In this document: in pieces, positions 47,956-56,898 of the stretch
Layout: every line of letters begins with the position of its first letter
Numbering within the stretch: the stretch's first letter is position 1
NCBI GenBank assembly: GCA_000169395.1
Contig: AAXZ01000002.1
Span: forward strand, 496,001 to 560,000
Reading direction: 5' to 3'
From: Rhodobacteraceae bacterium HTCC2150
GTDB lineage: Bacteria > Pseudomonadota > Alphaproteobacteria > Rhodobacterales > Rhodobacteraceae
DNA: 64,000 nt
Notes under the pieces: model-generated
Databases searched by the model: none
The model's input: only the letters and a program-made list of their open reading frames with translations
What the model was told of the DNA's origin: nothing
Program-made: the position numbers and the translations under genes

Positions 47956-48948
47956 ATGAAAAGACCTATCCAAATCATCGGCTCAGGCGCGTACACACCG
48001 CAAAAATGCGTAATTTCAGGCGAAATTGATCGACGTTTAGAAAAACCAGATGGCTGGACCGAACGCACCTTTGGAATAAGCCAACGATTTTATGCATCAC
48101 CGTCAGAAACGACATCTCAAATGGGATGTTTTGCGGCACAGTCAGCGCTTGATAACGCGGGTATCCTAGGAAGTGATCTGGATTGTATCATGGCGGCATG
48201 TGGCGTCATGGAACAACCCATTCCATCAACCGCTGTGCTTATTCAAAACAAACTCGGCCTTGGGGAATCTGGCATTGCCGCCTTTGACATCAATTCAACC
48301 TGCCTTAGTTTTATCACGGCGCTGGATTTGGCCGCCGATGCAATAACGCTTGGCCGTTATGAAAAGGTTCTTGTTGTTTCTTCGGAAATTGCCTCGTGCG
48401 GTCTTGATTGGAACAATCCAGAAGCTGCTGCAATCTTTGGCGATGGGGCAGCAGCCATAATCGTTGAAAAATCAACCAATGGTTCCGGTATCATTGCAAG
48501 TCATATGGAAACCTATGGCGTATTGCAGGATGTTTGCCGATTGGAATCTGGCGGTACACGAATGCGACCAGAGGATGACATCGATGACTTTCTAGACCGT
48601 GCTAAGTTCAAAATGGATGGACGATCGGCTTTGTCCGCCTCGCTGTCGCATATGCCAAAATTTATTGACCGCCTAATGGCCAAGGCGCAGTTAGCCATTG
48701 ATGAAATCGACCTTGTCGTACCGCATCAGGCCAGTGGTATGTCCCTTACCATGATGCAACGCAGGTTTGAATTAAGCGACAGCCGTATCGTTAATAACTT
48801 TGTAGATATCGGCAATCAGATTGCGGCCTCTATTCCAAACGCTTTAGACACGGCGTTAAAGGCTGGCCGCATCAAGCGGGGCGACAAGATCATGTTGGTT
48901 GGAACGTCAGCCGGTATTTCCCTTGGGGCCATAATATTGGAGTACTAA
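47956..48948 (+). CDS. Beta-ketoacyl-ACP synthase III-like condensing enzyme
   Basis: A 330-residue thiolase-fold enzyme of the KAS III/FabH type using the ATG at 47956 (a TTG 15 bases upstream is the alternative). The triad is intact: C116 in NSTCLSF, H257 in VPHQAS and N287 in IGNQIAAS. It should condense an acyl thioester with malonyl-ACP or another acyl thioester. It is not in a fab operon, so a specialised pathway is likelier than primary fatty acid synthesis. It is the first of five tightly spaced genes (SDR, metallo-hydrolase, adenylating enzyme, glycosyltransferase), with the SDR 2 bp after its stop. Confidence 0.88.
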   Translation: MKRPIQIIGSGAYTPQKCVISGEIDRRLEKPDGWTERTFGISQRFYASPSETTSQMGCFAAQSALDNAGILGSDLDCIMAACGVMEQPIPSTAVLIQNKLGLGESGIAAFDINSTCLSFITALDLAADAITLGRYEKVLVVSSEIASCGLDWNNPEAAAIFGDGAAAIIVEKSTNGSGIIASHMETYGVLQDVCRLESGGTRMRPEDDIDDFLDRAKFKMDGRSALSASLSHMPKFIDRLMAKAQLAIDEIDLVVPHQASGMSLTMMQRRFELSDSRIVNNFVDIGNQIAASIPNALDTALKAGRIKRGDKIMLVGTSAGISLGAIILEY

Positions 48949-48950
48949 TC

Positions 48951-49940
48951 GTGTCAAAGACAGCATTAGTAACCGGCGCCACCGGCGGCTTGGGTCAACA
49001 TTTGTTACGCGCCCTTTCGCGCGAGGGTTATCAAATCCGCGCAAGTGGTCGAAACTCAGTTATCGGGAATAGTCTAAATTCATCAACTTGCCAGTTTATC
49101 GGTGGTGACCTGCGTGATTCAATGCATATCCAAGAACTTGTTAAAAACATCAATGTTGTTTTCCATTGTGCAGCGCTTTCTTCGCCTTGGGGGCCAATGT
49201 CAGATTTTAGAGCGATGAATGTGACGATGACACAAAACTTGTTGGATGCCGCCATTGCAACAAAGGTCGCGAAATTCATTCATGTTTCAACACCCAGCAT
49301 CTATTTCAACCATACCGATCAATTGGACATACCCGAAAATGCAAATCTTCCATCAAATTTCGTAAATGCATATGCAGCCACCAAAGCTGAGGCGGAACAA
49401 AGGGTTTTAGCGGCACCTATCCAAAGCGCGATCATTCGCCCACGAGGCATTTTTGGTGAATTTGACACCGTGTTAGTTCCGCGTATTTTGAAGGTTGCTG
49501 CAAAAGGAAAAATCCCAATCTTTAACCATGGCCAAGCAATGGTTGATGTTACCTATGGCGGCAATGTAGCTGACGCAATGGTTGCAATGGACCAGCGAAT
49601 AGATCGCCTAAACAACCGCATCTTTAATCTTTCCAACGATGAACCCATGCCGATTGCAACGCTTTTAAAAAAGGTTTTTGATGCCATGGGGCAAAACGTC
49701 AAACTAAAGAATATGCCCTTTGGATTAGTGCATAGCCTTACGCGCGTGATTGAGGCAACAAGCCTTGCACTTGGTCGAAAGTCTGAACCAAAATTTTTGC
49801 CCTACCCAGTTGCATTGATGAGATACAGTCAAACCTTGGATATCGCTGCCGCTAAACGTGAGCTTGGATACCGCCCAACGGTAACAGTGGATCAAGGTCT
49901 GGCGCGTTTTGTGGAATGGCACAAAGGTAAATCCCTGTGA
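48951..49940 (+). CDS. NAD(P)-dependent SDR, 3-beta-HSD/OleD-like epimerase family
   Basis: A 329-residue extended short-chain dehydrogenase starting with GTG (48951), with GGAG upstream. NAD(P) motif GATGGLG at residues 9-15, catalytic Y141 and K145 (YAATK) and S113 in HVSTPS. FHCAALSSPWG is the type of segment seen in the 3-beta-HSD/OleD subgroup that reduces 2-alkyl-3-ketoacids or steroid ketones. It would reduce the product of the upstream ketosynthase. It overlaps the next gene by 4 bp (GTGA). Sugar epimerase activity cannot be excluded. Confidence 0.85.
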   Translation: MSKTALVTGATGGLGQHLLRALSREGYQIRASGRNSVIGNSLNSSTCQFIGGDLRDSMHIQELVKNINVVFHCAALSSPWGPMSDFRAMNVTMTQNLLDAAIATKVAKFIHVSTPSIYFNHTDQLDIPENANLPSNFVNAYAATKAEAEQRVLAAPIQSAIIRPRGIFGEFDTVLVPRILKVAAKGKIPIFNHGQAMVDVTYGGNVADAMVAMDQRIDRLNNRIFNLSNDEPMPIATLLKKVFDAMGQNVKLKNMPFGLVHSLTRVIEATSLALGRKSEPKFLPYPVALMRYSQTLDIAAAKRELGYRPTVTVDQGLARFVEWHKGKSL

Positions 49941-50779
49941 AACGTTTATCTTTTCAGGCCATAAAATGCGGACATTGCACCCAAATCGAAAGGTTAACCA
50001 ATCGGGCGGCGCCGTGGCGTTGCTGTCAATTCCCCGCACTTGTCACCGTTATTGAGCATCCAACCCTTGGGTTTGTTGTTTTTGACACGGGCTATGCACC
50101 GGCATTCTTTGAAGCCACGCAAAATTGGCCAGAGCGCGCGCACAAGATCATTACGCCCGTGCGTCTCAACGATGACGAAAACCTTCAAAGTCAGTTGATT
50201 AAGCGCGGTATTAACCATGAAGACGTGGGTGCAGTTATTCTGTCCCATTTCCATGCGGATCACCTTTCAGGTATTGGATATTTTCCAAACGCGGCGATCT
50301 ATTGCGCAAAAGATGGATTAGACCAGATCAATGGTTTGTCTCGCTTTGGTGCCTTGCGCCGCGGGTTAATCAAATCATTGCTGCCGGTAGATTTCGAAAA
50401 TCGTGCCCAGTTTTTCACCGACTGCCCAACAATCACTTTACCCAGGGCCCTTTCCCCTTTTGAAAGTGGTTATGATCTGCTTGGGGATACCAGTCTTTTT
50501 GCAATTCCCCTTCCAGGTCATGCCTGTGGTCAATACGGATTGGCGTTTCTTGATGCCGATGACAGATATGTTTTCTTGATTGCAGATGCTGCTTGGTCGA
50601 TTGATGCGGTGATGAATTTTCATTTGCCCGCGCGCCTAACAAACCTAATGTTGCATCACGGAAAATCGTATCCAAAAACTTTATGGGCGCTTCATGAATT
50701 GTCAAAAAACACGCCTGATACTTTGATAATTCCAACTCATTGCGACACCACCCAGAAACAACTGGTGCAAAATGTTTGA
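49937..50779 (+). CDS. Metallo-beta-lactamase fold hydrolase, lactonase-like
   Basis: A 280-residue MBL-fold enzyme. Metal ligands: H104-x-H106-x-D108-H109 in SHFHADHLSG, H195 in PGHACGQ, D217 in IADAAW and H268 in IPTHC. The spacing is like AHL lactonases of the AiiA group, so ester, lactone or thioester hydrolysis is plausible. The N-terminus has a Cys-rich start (CGHC, RCC) which is unusual. It starts 4 bp inside the SDR gene and overlaps the adenylating enzyme gene by 8 bp. Within this operon it could release or open the acyl product. Confidence 0.82.
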   Translation: MKRLSFQAIKCGHCTQIERLTNRAAPWRCCQFPALVTVIEHPTLGFVVFDTGYAPAFFEATQNWPERAHKIITPVRLNDDENLQSQLIKRGINHEDVGAVILSHFHADHLSGIGYFPNAAIYCAKDGLDQINGLSRFGALRRGLIKSLLPVDFENRAQFFTDCPTITLPRALSPFESGYDLLGDTSLFAIPLPGHACGQYGLAFLDADDRYVFLIADAAWSIDAVMNFHLPARLTNLMLHHGKSYPKTLWALHELSKNTPDTLIIPTHCDTTQKQLVQNV

Positions 50780-52109
50780 TACGCTTGTGCTGTTACGACA
50801 ATACATTCGAGTCCGTCATTTATTACGATTCAAATCACGTGTTGAATTGGTTGCGTATCAAGACAGAATGCTCGCAAAGTTTTTTAGCAAAACACTGCAC
50901 AAGTCCACTTTCTACAGCGCATTCAAACAACGGGCATTGGATGATTTTCCCATTATGAACAAAGCCAAGATGCTCGAAAATTTCGACGCCTTAAACAGTG
51001 CAAGTCTTTCATTACAAGATGCAATGGCCGAGGCGGAACAAGGCGAAAAGAGCCGCAATTTCAAAACAACGATCAATGGCGTATCCGTCGGGCTTTCAAC
51101 TGGAACTTCAGGCACGCGCGGTGTGTTTTTGGTATCTGATCGCGAACGCATGGGTTGGGCTGGAACCATTCTAGGCCGCATGTTGCCCGGCTCAATTCTA
51201 GCAAAACATCGCATTGCCTTTTTCCTGCGTGCTAACAACAACCTTTATGAAAGCGTTGCATCAAAAGGACGAATTGAGTTTCAGTTTTTCGATTTGATGT
51301 CCAGTATGCCCCAGCTTTTGGCAGACCTTCACACGTACAAGCCCACAATTTTGATTGCCCCTGCCCAAGTTCTTGGAATATTAGCCCAAGCGCAAATTCG
51401 AGGTGATATTGAAATTTCGCCAGATAAAATCATTTCAGTAGCCGAAGTTCTTTATGATGATGACGCGGCCCAAATTTCAAATGCGTTTGGCAAACCGGTT
51501 TCCCAAGTTTATCAATGCACAGAGGGGTTTTTGGGTTATTCATGCACACATAATCGATTACATTTAAACGAAGCGTTGATGATCATTGAGCCGGACTGGC
51601 TGGATGAACAAAAAGAACGCTTTTGCCCAATCATCACAGATTTTAGCCGCGAAACACAGTTATTCATTCGACATCGATTGGATGATATTTTGACGCGGGA
51701 TCCTAATCCTTGCCCATGTGGATCACCCGAAATGGTTATTAAACGAATTGAAGGGCGCACAGATGATGTTTTGGTGCTGCGCGATCTAGCTGGCGTTCCT
51801 CAAACTTTAATGCCCGACTATGTCACCCGTGCCATTGCTGCCTGCCCGTCTGTTTTAGATTTCAAAATTGAACAGAACACAGATGACGAATTGGTTGTAT
51901 TCCTTTTGGCAAGTGACAAACAACTTGCGAAAGCCGAAACTATCCAAACCCTTGCGAAACTATTTGAACGACATAACCTCCGCTCACCAACCTTAACTAT
52001 AGAAGAACAACCTAGTAATGACCCCACACAGAAAAGACGCCGTGTAGTGCGTGCAAAAAACATCGGATTGCCCCAAAATGAATTTAAGCAAAAGGGTCAA
52101 CGGAAATGA
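50772..52109 (+). CDS. Putative adenylate-forming enzyme (F390 synthetase-related)
   Basis: A 445-residue AMP-forming ligase of the F390-synthetase/PaaK-like type, the hypothetical adenylate-forming group found near such operons. The P-loop STGTSGTRG lies at residues 109-117; AEVLYDD, YQCTEGFLG, FIRHRLDDIL and IEGRTDDVLVL are the later adenylation motifs. CPCGSP could bind zinc. It probably activates an acid (fatty, aryl or amino acid) with ATP. The start overlaps the metallo-hydrolase by 8 bp, and the glycosyltransferase overlaps the end by 4 bp, so the genes are translationally coupled. Confidence 0.82.
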   Translation: MFDTLVLLRQYIRVRHLLRFKSRVELVAYQDRMLAKFFSKTLHKSTFYSAFKQRALDDFPIMNKAKMLENFDALNSASLSLQDAMAEAEQGEKSRNFKTTINGVSVGLSTGTSGTRGVFLVSDRERMGWAGTILGRMLPGSILAKHRIAFFLRANNNLYESVASKGRIEFQFFDLMSSMPQLLADLHTYKPTILIAPAQVLGILAQAQIRGDIEISPDKIISVAEVLYDDDAAQISNAFGKPVSQVYQCTEGFLGYSCTHNRLHLNEALMIIEPDWLDEQKERFCPIITDFSRETQLFIRHRLDDILTRDPNPCPCGSPEMVIKRIEGRTDDVLVLRDLAGVPQTLMPDYVTRAIAACPSVLDFKIEQNTDDELVVFLLASDKQLAKAETIQTLAKLFERHNLRSPTLTIEEQPSNDPTQKRRRVVRAKNIGLPQNEFKQKGQRK

Positions 52110-53374
52110 AAATTTCCATTCAATCATTGGGAACATTGGGCGATGTTGTCCCTTATCTAGGCCTTGCCCAAGGATTGATTGCGGCAGGCCATGAGGTTTC
52201 GTTTTTATCAACCGAAGAATTCACAGGCATCATTTCCGAGCATGGCATTTCTACCCCGCCTCCTATTCCAGTAAAAATTACCGAATGGATGATTGAGGCC
52301 GAAGAACGTGGAACACTTTCAAATCCGCTAACTTTCCTACGTGATTGGAAACGGATGGTGAAACCAACGATCGATGGCGCATTTGACGCGTCGGTTTTTG
52401 CGGCCAAAGGTGCTGACCTCGTCATTTCCAACTTGGCCGTGACCCCAAGAGCCGCAGCAGAAATCCACAAAATCCCCCTAATATTTGCGTCCCAGCAGCC
52501 CGTTTTAGCAAATACCGGTCAGGTACCTTGCGCACTAGTCACGGGCCGAAACCTTTGGCAATTGGGAAATAGGACAACCTATCTGGCACGTACACTCCTA
52601 GAAATCGTGGCCAATGCATCCGTTATGAAACACCGACGAAATGCAGGTCTGTCACGAAACATTTTTCCATCAATGCGATCCCATTTGGGGAAACCCTTGC
52701 CACTTATCACAACAATTGCGCGCCCTTTGATTGATAGTCCACCCTCCGACTGGCATGCGAATAATTACCTTACAAATTACTGGCGTGCCGCCCTAAACCG
52801 AAACTGGGCGTGCCCACCTGAATTGTCGGCATTTTTTCAGTCTGGCCCGCCACCAATCTATGTCGGGCTTGGGTCGATGACATTAAAGAAACCAGAAATT
52901 TTCGCCAATGCCGTCTTAGAAGCACTTAAGAAATCGGGTGATCGCGCACTTTTATCGACAAAGCACTTTGCTTCCTTCTTGCCAGATGACAGCCCACATA
53001 TGCTTTGCGATTTTGCACCACATGATCAAATATTTCCGCATTGTGCATCGATCATCCACCACGGTGGTGCTGGTACCACAACTTCGGCCCTTGCTTCAGG
53101 CCGCCCCCAAGCAATCATTCCGCATTTTCTCGATCAATTTTGGCATGCGCGTCATATGAATGCGCTTGGTCTTGTACCAAAATTTGCATCAACACTAAAA
53201 ATCACGCCCCAAAAAGTTGAGAAAATGTTGCATCATTTGAAAGATCCAAATTCTATCCAAATTGCAAAGTCGGCCCAAACAAAACTAAATTCTCAAAACG
53301 GTGTAGAAAGAGCCATCAACATCATTGAACGCCACGTTAGCGATTTTTCCAGCGACTTATCCAACCACCGCTAA
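52106..53374 (+). CDS. GT1-type glycosyltransferase (UGT/sterol glucosyltransferase-like)
   Basis: A 422-residue GT-B glycosyltransferase resembling those acting on sterols, macrolides and glycopeptides. The N-terminal acceptor domain starts SIQSLGTLGDVVPYLGLA; the donor-binding region has HHGGAGTT (H318-T325), and PHFLDQFWHARHM. It is expected to attach a sugar from a nucleotide sugar to a lipophilic acceptor. Its position as last gene of the ketosynthase operon suggests it glycosylates that operon's product. It overlaps the upstream gene by 4 bp, and its last 38 bp overlap the DedA-like gene on the other strand. Confidence 0.87.
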   Translation: MKISIQSLGTLGDVVPYLGLAQGLIAAGHEVSFLSTEEFTGIISEHGISTPPPIPVKITEWMIEAEERGTLSNPLTFLRDWKRMVKPTIDGAFDASVFAAKGADLVISNLAVTPRAAAEIHKIPLIFASQQPVLANTGQVPCALVTGRNLWQLGNRTTYLARTLLEIVANASVMKHRRNAGLSRNIFPSMRSHLGKPLPLITTIARPLIDSPPSDWHANNYLTNYWRAALNRNWACPPELSAFFQSGPPPIYVGLGSMTLKKPEIFANAVLEALKKSGDRALLSTKHFASFLPDDSPHMLCDFAPHDQIFPHCASIIHHGGAGTTTSALASGRPQAIIPHFLDQFWHARHMNALGLVPKFASTLKITPQKVEKMLHHLKDPNSIQIAKSAQTKLNSQNGVERAINIIERHVSDFSSDLSNHR

Positions 53375-53960
53375 CAACAACAGCAAGTAACGCAAGACCA
53401 TTTGCACCTATGATGACCGCCCAAAAATGTTGATTAAAGAATTCTACGCCATCCCAACTGGCCAATTTCATACCCAGTGCCCCCATCGCCCCCAGCGCCA
53501 CAAATCCACCAGCGGCAAAAAATACGCCCAATGATGACCCTATAACAAACCGGCGATAATTTATCGACAAAGCCCCAGCCACAGGCGGTGTCACCCACGC
53601 AACGGGGCCCATAAAACGACTGGCCGCAATCCACAGGACACTACGTTTGTGCAATAACTTTTGGACTTTACGATAGATTTTGCGCCGACTGTGTTTAACC
53701 ATAGCGATCACCCGAACACGCGTTTGTCCAAGATGTCCTAGCAAATATCCAAATTGATCTGCACAAAAGGCCCCCAACAACACGGCCAGAACCGGCGAGG
53801 CTACTCCTTGGCTGACAGCCAACCAACCCGCCGCCAAAAAGAAAACTTCGCCCATGACGAAGAAACAAAAAAGCAATGTAGCGTCTAAAAATGCCCCCGC
53901 AAACAGCAATGCAAGCGTCCAGAAAGAAACTGGAAAATTGGGATCTAAAACGCTCTCCAT
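53337..53960 (-). CDS. DedA/VTT-domain (SNARE-associated) membrane protein
   Basis: A 207-residue polytopic membrane protein with about five hydrophobic helices. The family segment is found in ADQFGYLLGH and SRFMGPVAWVTPPVAGA (about residues 112-128), which match the conserved re-entrant region of DedA proteins. DedA members scramble or flip membrane lipids and support envelope homeostasis. It is antisense to the 3' end of the glycosyltransferase over 38 bp. Its own upstream side meets the nrdJ terminator. Confidence 0.8.
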   Translation of the reverse strand: MESVLDPNFPVSFWTLALLFAGAFLDATLLFCFFVMGEVFFLAAGWLAVSQGVASPVLAVLLGAFCADQFGYLLGHLGQTRVRVIAMVKHSRRKIYRKVQKLLHKRSVLWIAASRFMGPVAWVTPPVAGALSINYRRFVIGSSLGVFFAAGGFVALGAMGALGMKLASWDGVEFFNQHFWAVIIGANGLALLAVVVSGGWISRWKNR

Positions 53961-54033
53961 AATAGATTTTACACCAAACTATTTCCAAATTCCAAATTGA
54001 ATCTGCCTGAACAATTGACAAGCGAACCAAACA

Positions 54034-54069
54034 AAAACGGCAATCGTGAATGACCACGATTGCCGTTTT
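54034..54069 (-). terminator. Bidirectional-looking intrinsic terminator, downstream of nrdJ
   Basis: A perfect 15-base inverted repeat (AAAACGGCAATCGTG at 54034-54048 and its complement at 54055-54069) around a 6-base loop. The GC core is flanked by T-runs on both sides, so it could stop transcripts from either strand; it lies 34 bases beyond the nrdJ stop, which is its natural client. Confidence 0.9.
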
Positions 54070-54102
54070 CTTTATATCAAAACTCGATTTTGAGTTGAGC
54101 GG

Positions 54103-56376
54103 TTAACCGCATTTCGAATGGCCACAACTGGCACAAGTCTGGCACCCTTCAACCATTCGCAACTCATATGAACCACAACTGGAACAACTTGGTCCTGTTG
54201 GCGCACCGCCTACTACTTTCACCTCGGCTTGTTCGGCATGTGGATCTGATTTCAATCCCATTCCTTCGCCTGCGATAAAGCCCGTGCTAACCAGATGGCG
54301 CTCAATAACACCACCGATTGCAGCCAAAATTGAAGGCACATATTTACCGCCAACCCAAGCCCCACCGCGTGGGTCAAACACCGCCTTCAGCTCTTCAACA
54401 ACAAAGGAAACATCACCTCCGCGGCGGAAAACAGCAGAAATCATCCGCGTCAGCGCAACAGTCCAAGCAAAATGTTCCATGTTTTTAGAGTTAATGAACA
54501 CTTCAAAAGGACGACGATGATCACCGATCACCACATCGTTCACAGTGATGTAAATCGCATGTTCTGTGTTGGGCCATTTGATTTTATATGTGTTACCTTC
54601 AAGGGATTGCGGGCGCTCTAACGGCTCTGACAAGTATACGACATCTGCACCTACATCCGCTTCTGGCGCAGCATCTGATGTCTCTGAAACAGTCAATACC
54701 GATCCAGTTACGGCATTAGGTCGATACGTTGTGCATCCTTTACAGCCTTGATCCCAAGCGGCCATATATACCTCTTTGAAATCATCAAAACTAATATCTT
54801 CCGGGCAGTTGATTGTTTTTGAAATCGAACTGTCGATCCATTTTTGAGCAGCAGACTGCATGCGCACGTGATCAAGAGGCGCAAGCGTTTGTGCATTCAC
54901 AAAATAATCAGGCAATTCAGCATCACCAAATTTATCACGCCACATTTTGACGGAATAATCGACAACTTCTTCTTCTGTGCGGCTGCCGTCTTTCTGTAAA
55001 ACTTTTCGCGTGTACGCATAGGCAAAAACAGGCTCGATACCGGAACTAACATTGCCTGCATACAGACTGATTGTGCCAGTTGGCGCAATAGACGTCAGCA
55101 ACGCATTGCGAATGCCATTTTCGGCGATAGCATCTTTAACGTCCTGATCCATATCCTCAAGCGACCCACTTGCCAAAAAGGGTTCTGCTTCAAACAAAGG
55201 AAATGCGCCTTTTTCGCCCGCCAAATGTGCCGAGGCCAGATACGCGGCGCGTGCGATCGCTTTCAACCAGCGCTCACTTAGACGCGCCGCCTCTTCAGAA
55301 CCATAACGCACACCTACCATAAGTAATGCATCGGCCAACCCTGTCACGCCTAAACCAATACGACGTTTGGCGGCAGCTTCACGCGCTTGGGCCTCAAGTG
55401 GGAATTTGCTGGCATCCACAACATTGTCCATCATGCGCACGGCCGTCGTTACAAGATCGGCCAAAGCCGGCTCATCAAGTTGCGCTGCTTTGCCGAATGG
55501 ATCCGCCACTAAACGCGCCAAGTTGATCGAGCCCAACAAACACGCCCCATAAGGCGGTAATGGTTGTTCGCCGCAAGGGTTCGTCGCGGCAATAGACTCG
55601 CAATAGTTCAGGTTGTTCATTTTGTTGATGCGATCAATAAAAATCACACCGGGTTCAGCAAATTCATAGGTGGATTCCATGATGCTGTCCCACAAGTCAC
55701 GCGCTTGAACTGTGCGGTAAACTTTGCCACCAAACACAAGATCCCAACCTTTGTCGGCCTTTACAGCCTCCATAAATGGATCGGTGATCAAAACACTCAC
55801 GTTAAACATCCGCAAACGTGCCGCATCTTTTTTGGCTGTAATGAAATCTTCAATGTCAGGATGATCACAGCGCATCGTCGCCATCATCGCACCACGGCGC
55901 GATCCGGCGGACATAATTGTGCGGCACATCGAATCCCACACATCCATGAAGCTAAGCGGGCCAGACGCATCGGCTGCCACACCTTTAACAACAGCACCAC
56001 GCGGGCGAATCGTCGAAAAGTCATATCCAATGCCGCCGCCTTGTTGCATCGTCAGCGCGGCCTCTTTCAGCATGTCAAAAATGCCGCCCATACTGTCTGG
56101 GATTGTGCCCATAACAAAACAGTTAAACAACGTCACCGCACGGCCTGTACCGGCACCTGCCGTAATACGGCCAGCCGGCAAGAATTTAAAATCCTCCAAC
56201 GCATTGTAAAACTTGCCTTCCCAGGCTTTGGGGTCTTTTTCAACGCTGGCCAAATCATTGGCAATGCGTCGCCAGCTGTCTTCAACAGAAGTCTCCAACG
56301 CCTTTCCATCTTCATCTTTCAGCCTATATTTCATATCCCAAATTTGCTCGGCAATGGGGGCGGAAAAACGGGTCAT
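54103..56376 (-). CDS. nrdJ: Adenosylcobalamin-dependent (class II) ribonucleotide reductase
   Basis: A 757-residue B12-dependent reductase making deoxyribonucleotides. The ATG at 56376 has AAAGGACG upstream; a frame start 39 bases earlier is rejected. NPCGEQPLPPYGACLLGSINLA contains the active-site region (given in parts here), the Cys pair partners lie in LFNCFVMG and later, and GPSCSSCGS, CQTCASCGHSKC at the C-terminus form a cysteine-rich redox tail. The gene is followed by a strong terminator. No riboswitch or NrdR box was obvious upstream. Confidence 0.93.
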   Translation of the reverse strand: MTRFSAPIAEQIWDMKYRLKDEDGKALETSVEDSWRRIANDLASVEKDPKAWEGKFYNALEDFKFLPAGRITAGAGTGRAVTLFNCFVMGTIPDSMGGIFDMLKEAALTMQQGGGIGYDFSTIRPRGAVVKGVAADASGPLSFMDVWDSMCRTIMSAGSRRGAMMATMRCDHPDIEDFITAKKDAARLRMFNVSVLITDPFMEAVKADKGWDLVFGGKVYRTVQARDLWDSIMESTYEFAEPGVIFIDRINKMNNLNYCESIAATNPCGEQPLPPYGACLLGSINLARLVADPFGKAAQLDEPALADLVTTAVRMMDNVVDASKFPLEAQAREAAAKRRIGLGVTGLADALLMVGVRYGSEEAARLSERWLKAIARAAYLASAHLAGEKGAFPLFEAEPFLASGSLEDMDQDVKDAIAENGIRNALLTSIAPTGTISLYAGNVSSGIEPVFAYAYTRKVLQKDGSRTEEEVVDYSVKMWRDKFGDAELPDYFVNAQTLAPLDHVRMQSAAQKWIDSSISKTINCPEDISFDDFKEVYMAAWDQGCKGCTTYRPNAVTGSVLTVSETSDAAPEADVGADVVYLSEPLERPQSLEGNTYKIKWPNTEHAIYITVNDVVIGDHRRPFEVFINSKNMEHFAWTVALTRMISAVFRRGGDVSFVVEELKAVFDPRGGAWVGGKYVPSILAAIGGVIERHLVSTGFIAGEGMGLKSDPHAEQAEVKVVGGAPTGPSCSSCGSYELRMVEGCQTCASCGHSKCG

Positions 56377-56472
56377 AGAGGCGTCCTTTAGGGTAGTGTT
56401 AATAATTGGAAACAAGCCTTGCGTGACAGGCTTGGGCGCTTAATATAGCGGTAAGCAGGGGGGAACACCACA

Positions 56473-56898
56473 ATTACTTGCAATCTTATCAAATTATCCG
56501 TCGGCACAGAATCCGTCGAAGGATTGGCCGATTGGCAGGTCAGTCAACAGCACAGATATGCCGATGGGTTGCCCCGTCACGTCACCCGCATGTGGCCAAA
56601 ACGCGGCCCAGAAATCTTAGACGGTGGGTCTATTTTCTGGGTAATTAAAGGGCAAATACTGGCGCGGCAGACGGTTCTGCGGTTGGATGAGGTCTTTGGC
56701 AATGATGGCATTCGGCGCTGTGCTATTGTCATGGAACCAACCCTGCACAAAACGGAAATCACACCGCGTCGAGCGTTCCAAGGATGGCGATACTTACCCG
56801 TTGAGAACAGCCCTAAGGACCTAACCAGCGCACGATTGAAAGAATCACCTTTACCAGCGCCACTCATCGCGGCACTGGCTGAAATCGGTGTTCGTTAG
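56473..56898 (+). CDS. DUF1489 family protein with apparent ATT start codon
   Basis: The family N-terminus (NLIKLSVGTESVEGLADWQ) is encoded from 56482 onward. Between an in-frame TAA at 56452 and the first ATG/GTG/TTG at 56524 there is no standard start, yet that TTG would remove the conserved N-terminus. An ATT at 56473, 9 bases after AGGGGGG, is the best start, giving 141 residues. DUF1489 is a conserved alphaproteobacterial protein of unknown function; the rest (HVTRMWPKR, GSIFWVIKG, TLHKTEI, FQGWRYL) matches the family. It converges with hisG, overlapping by 4 bp. Confidence 0.8.
   Translation: MTCNLIKLSVGTESVEGLADWQVSQQHRYADGLPRHVTRMWPKRGPEILDGGSIFWVIKGQILARQTVLRLDEVFGNDGIRRCAIVMEPTLHKTEITPRRAFQGWRYLPVENSPKDLTSARLKESPLPAPLIAALAEIGVR

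Noticed and set aside
47956-53374. A standard OleABCD olefin operon
   Set aside because: There is no OleB alpha/beta hydrolase, the ligase is F390-synthetase-like rather than OleC-like, and a glycosyltransferase and MBL hydrolase are present. Similarity is limited to the ketosynthase and SDR.
56413-56434. Inverted repeat upstream of nrdJ as a cobalamin riboswitch
   Set aside because: Only a 7-base stem with an 8-base loop; too short, and no B12-box sequence or multi-helix structure is visible.
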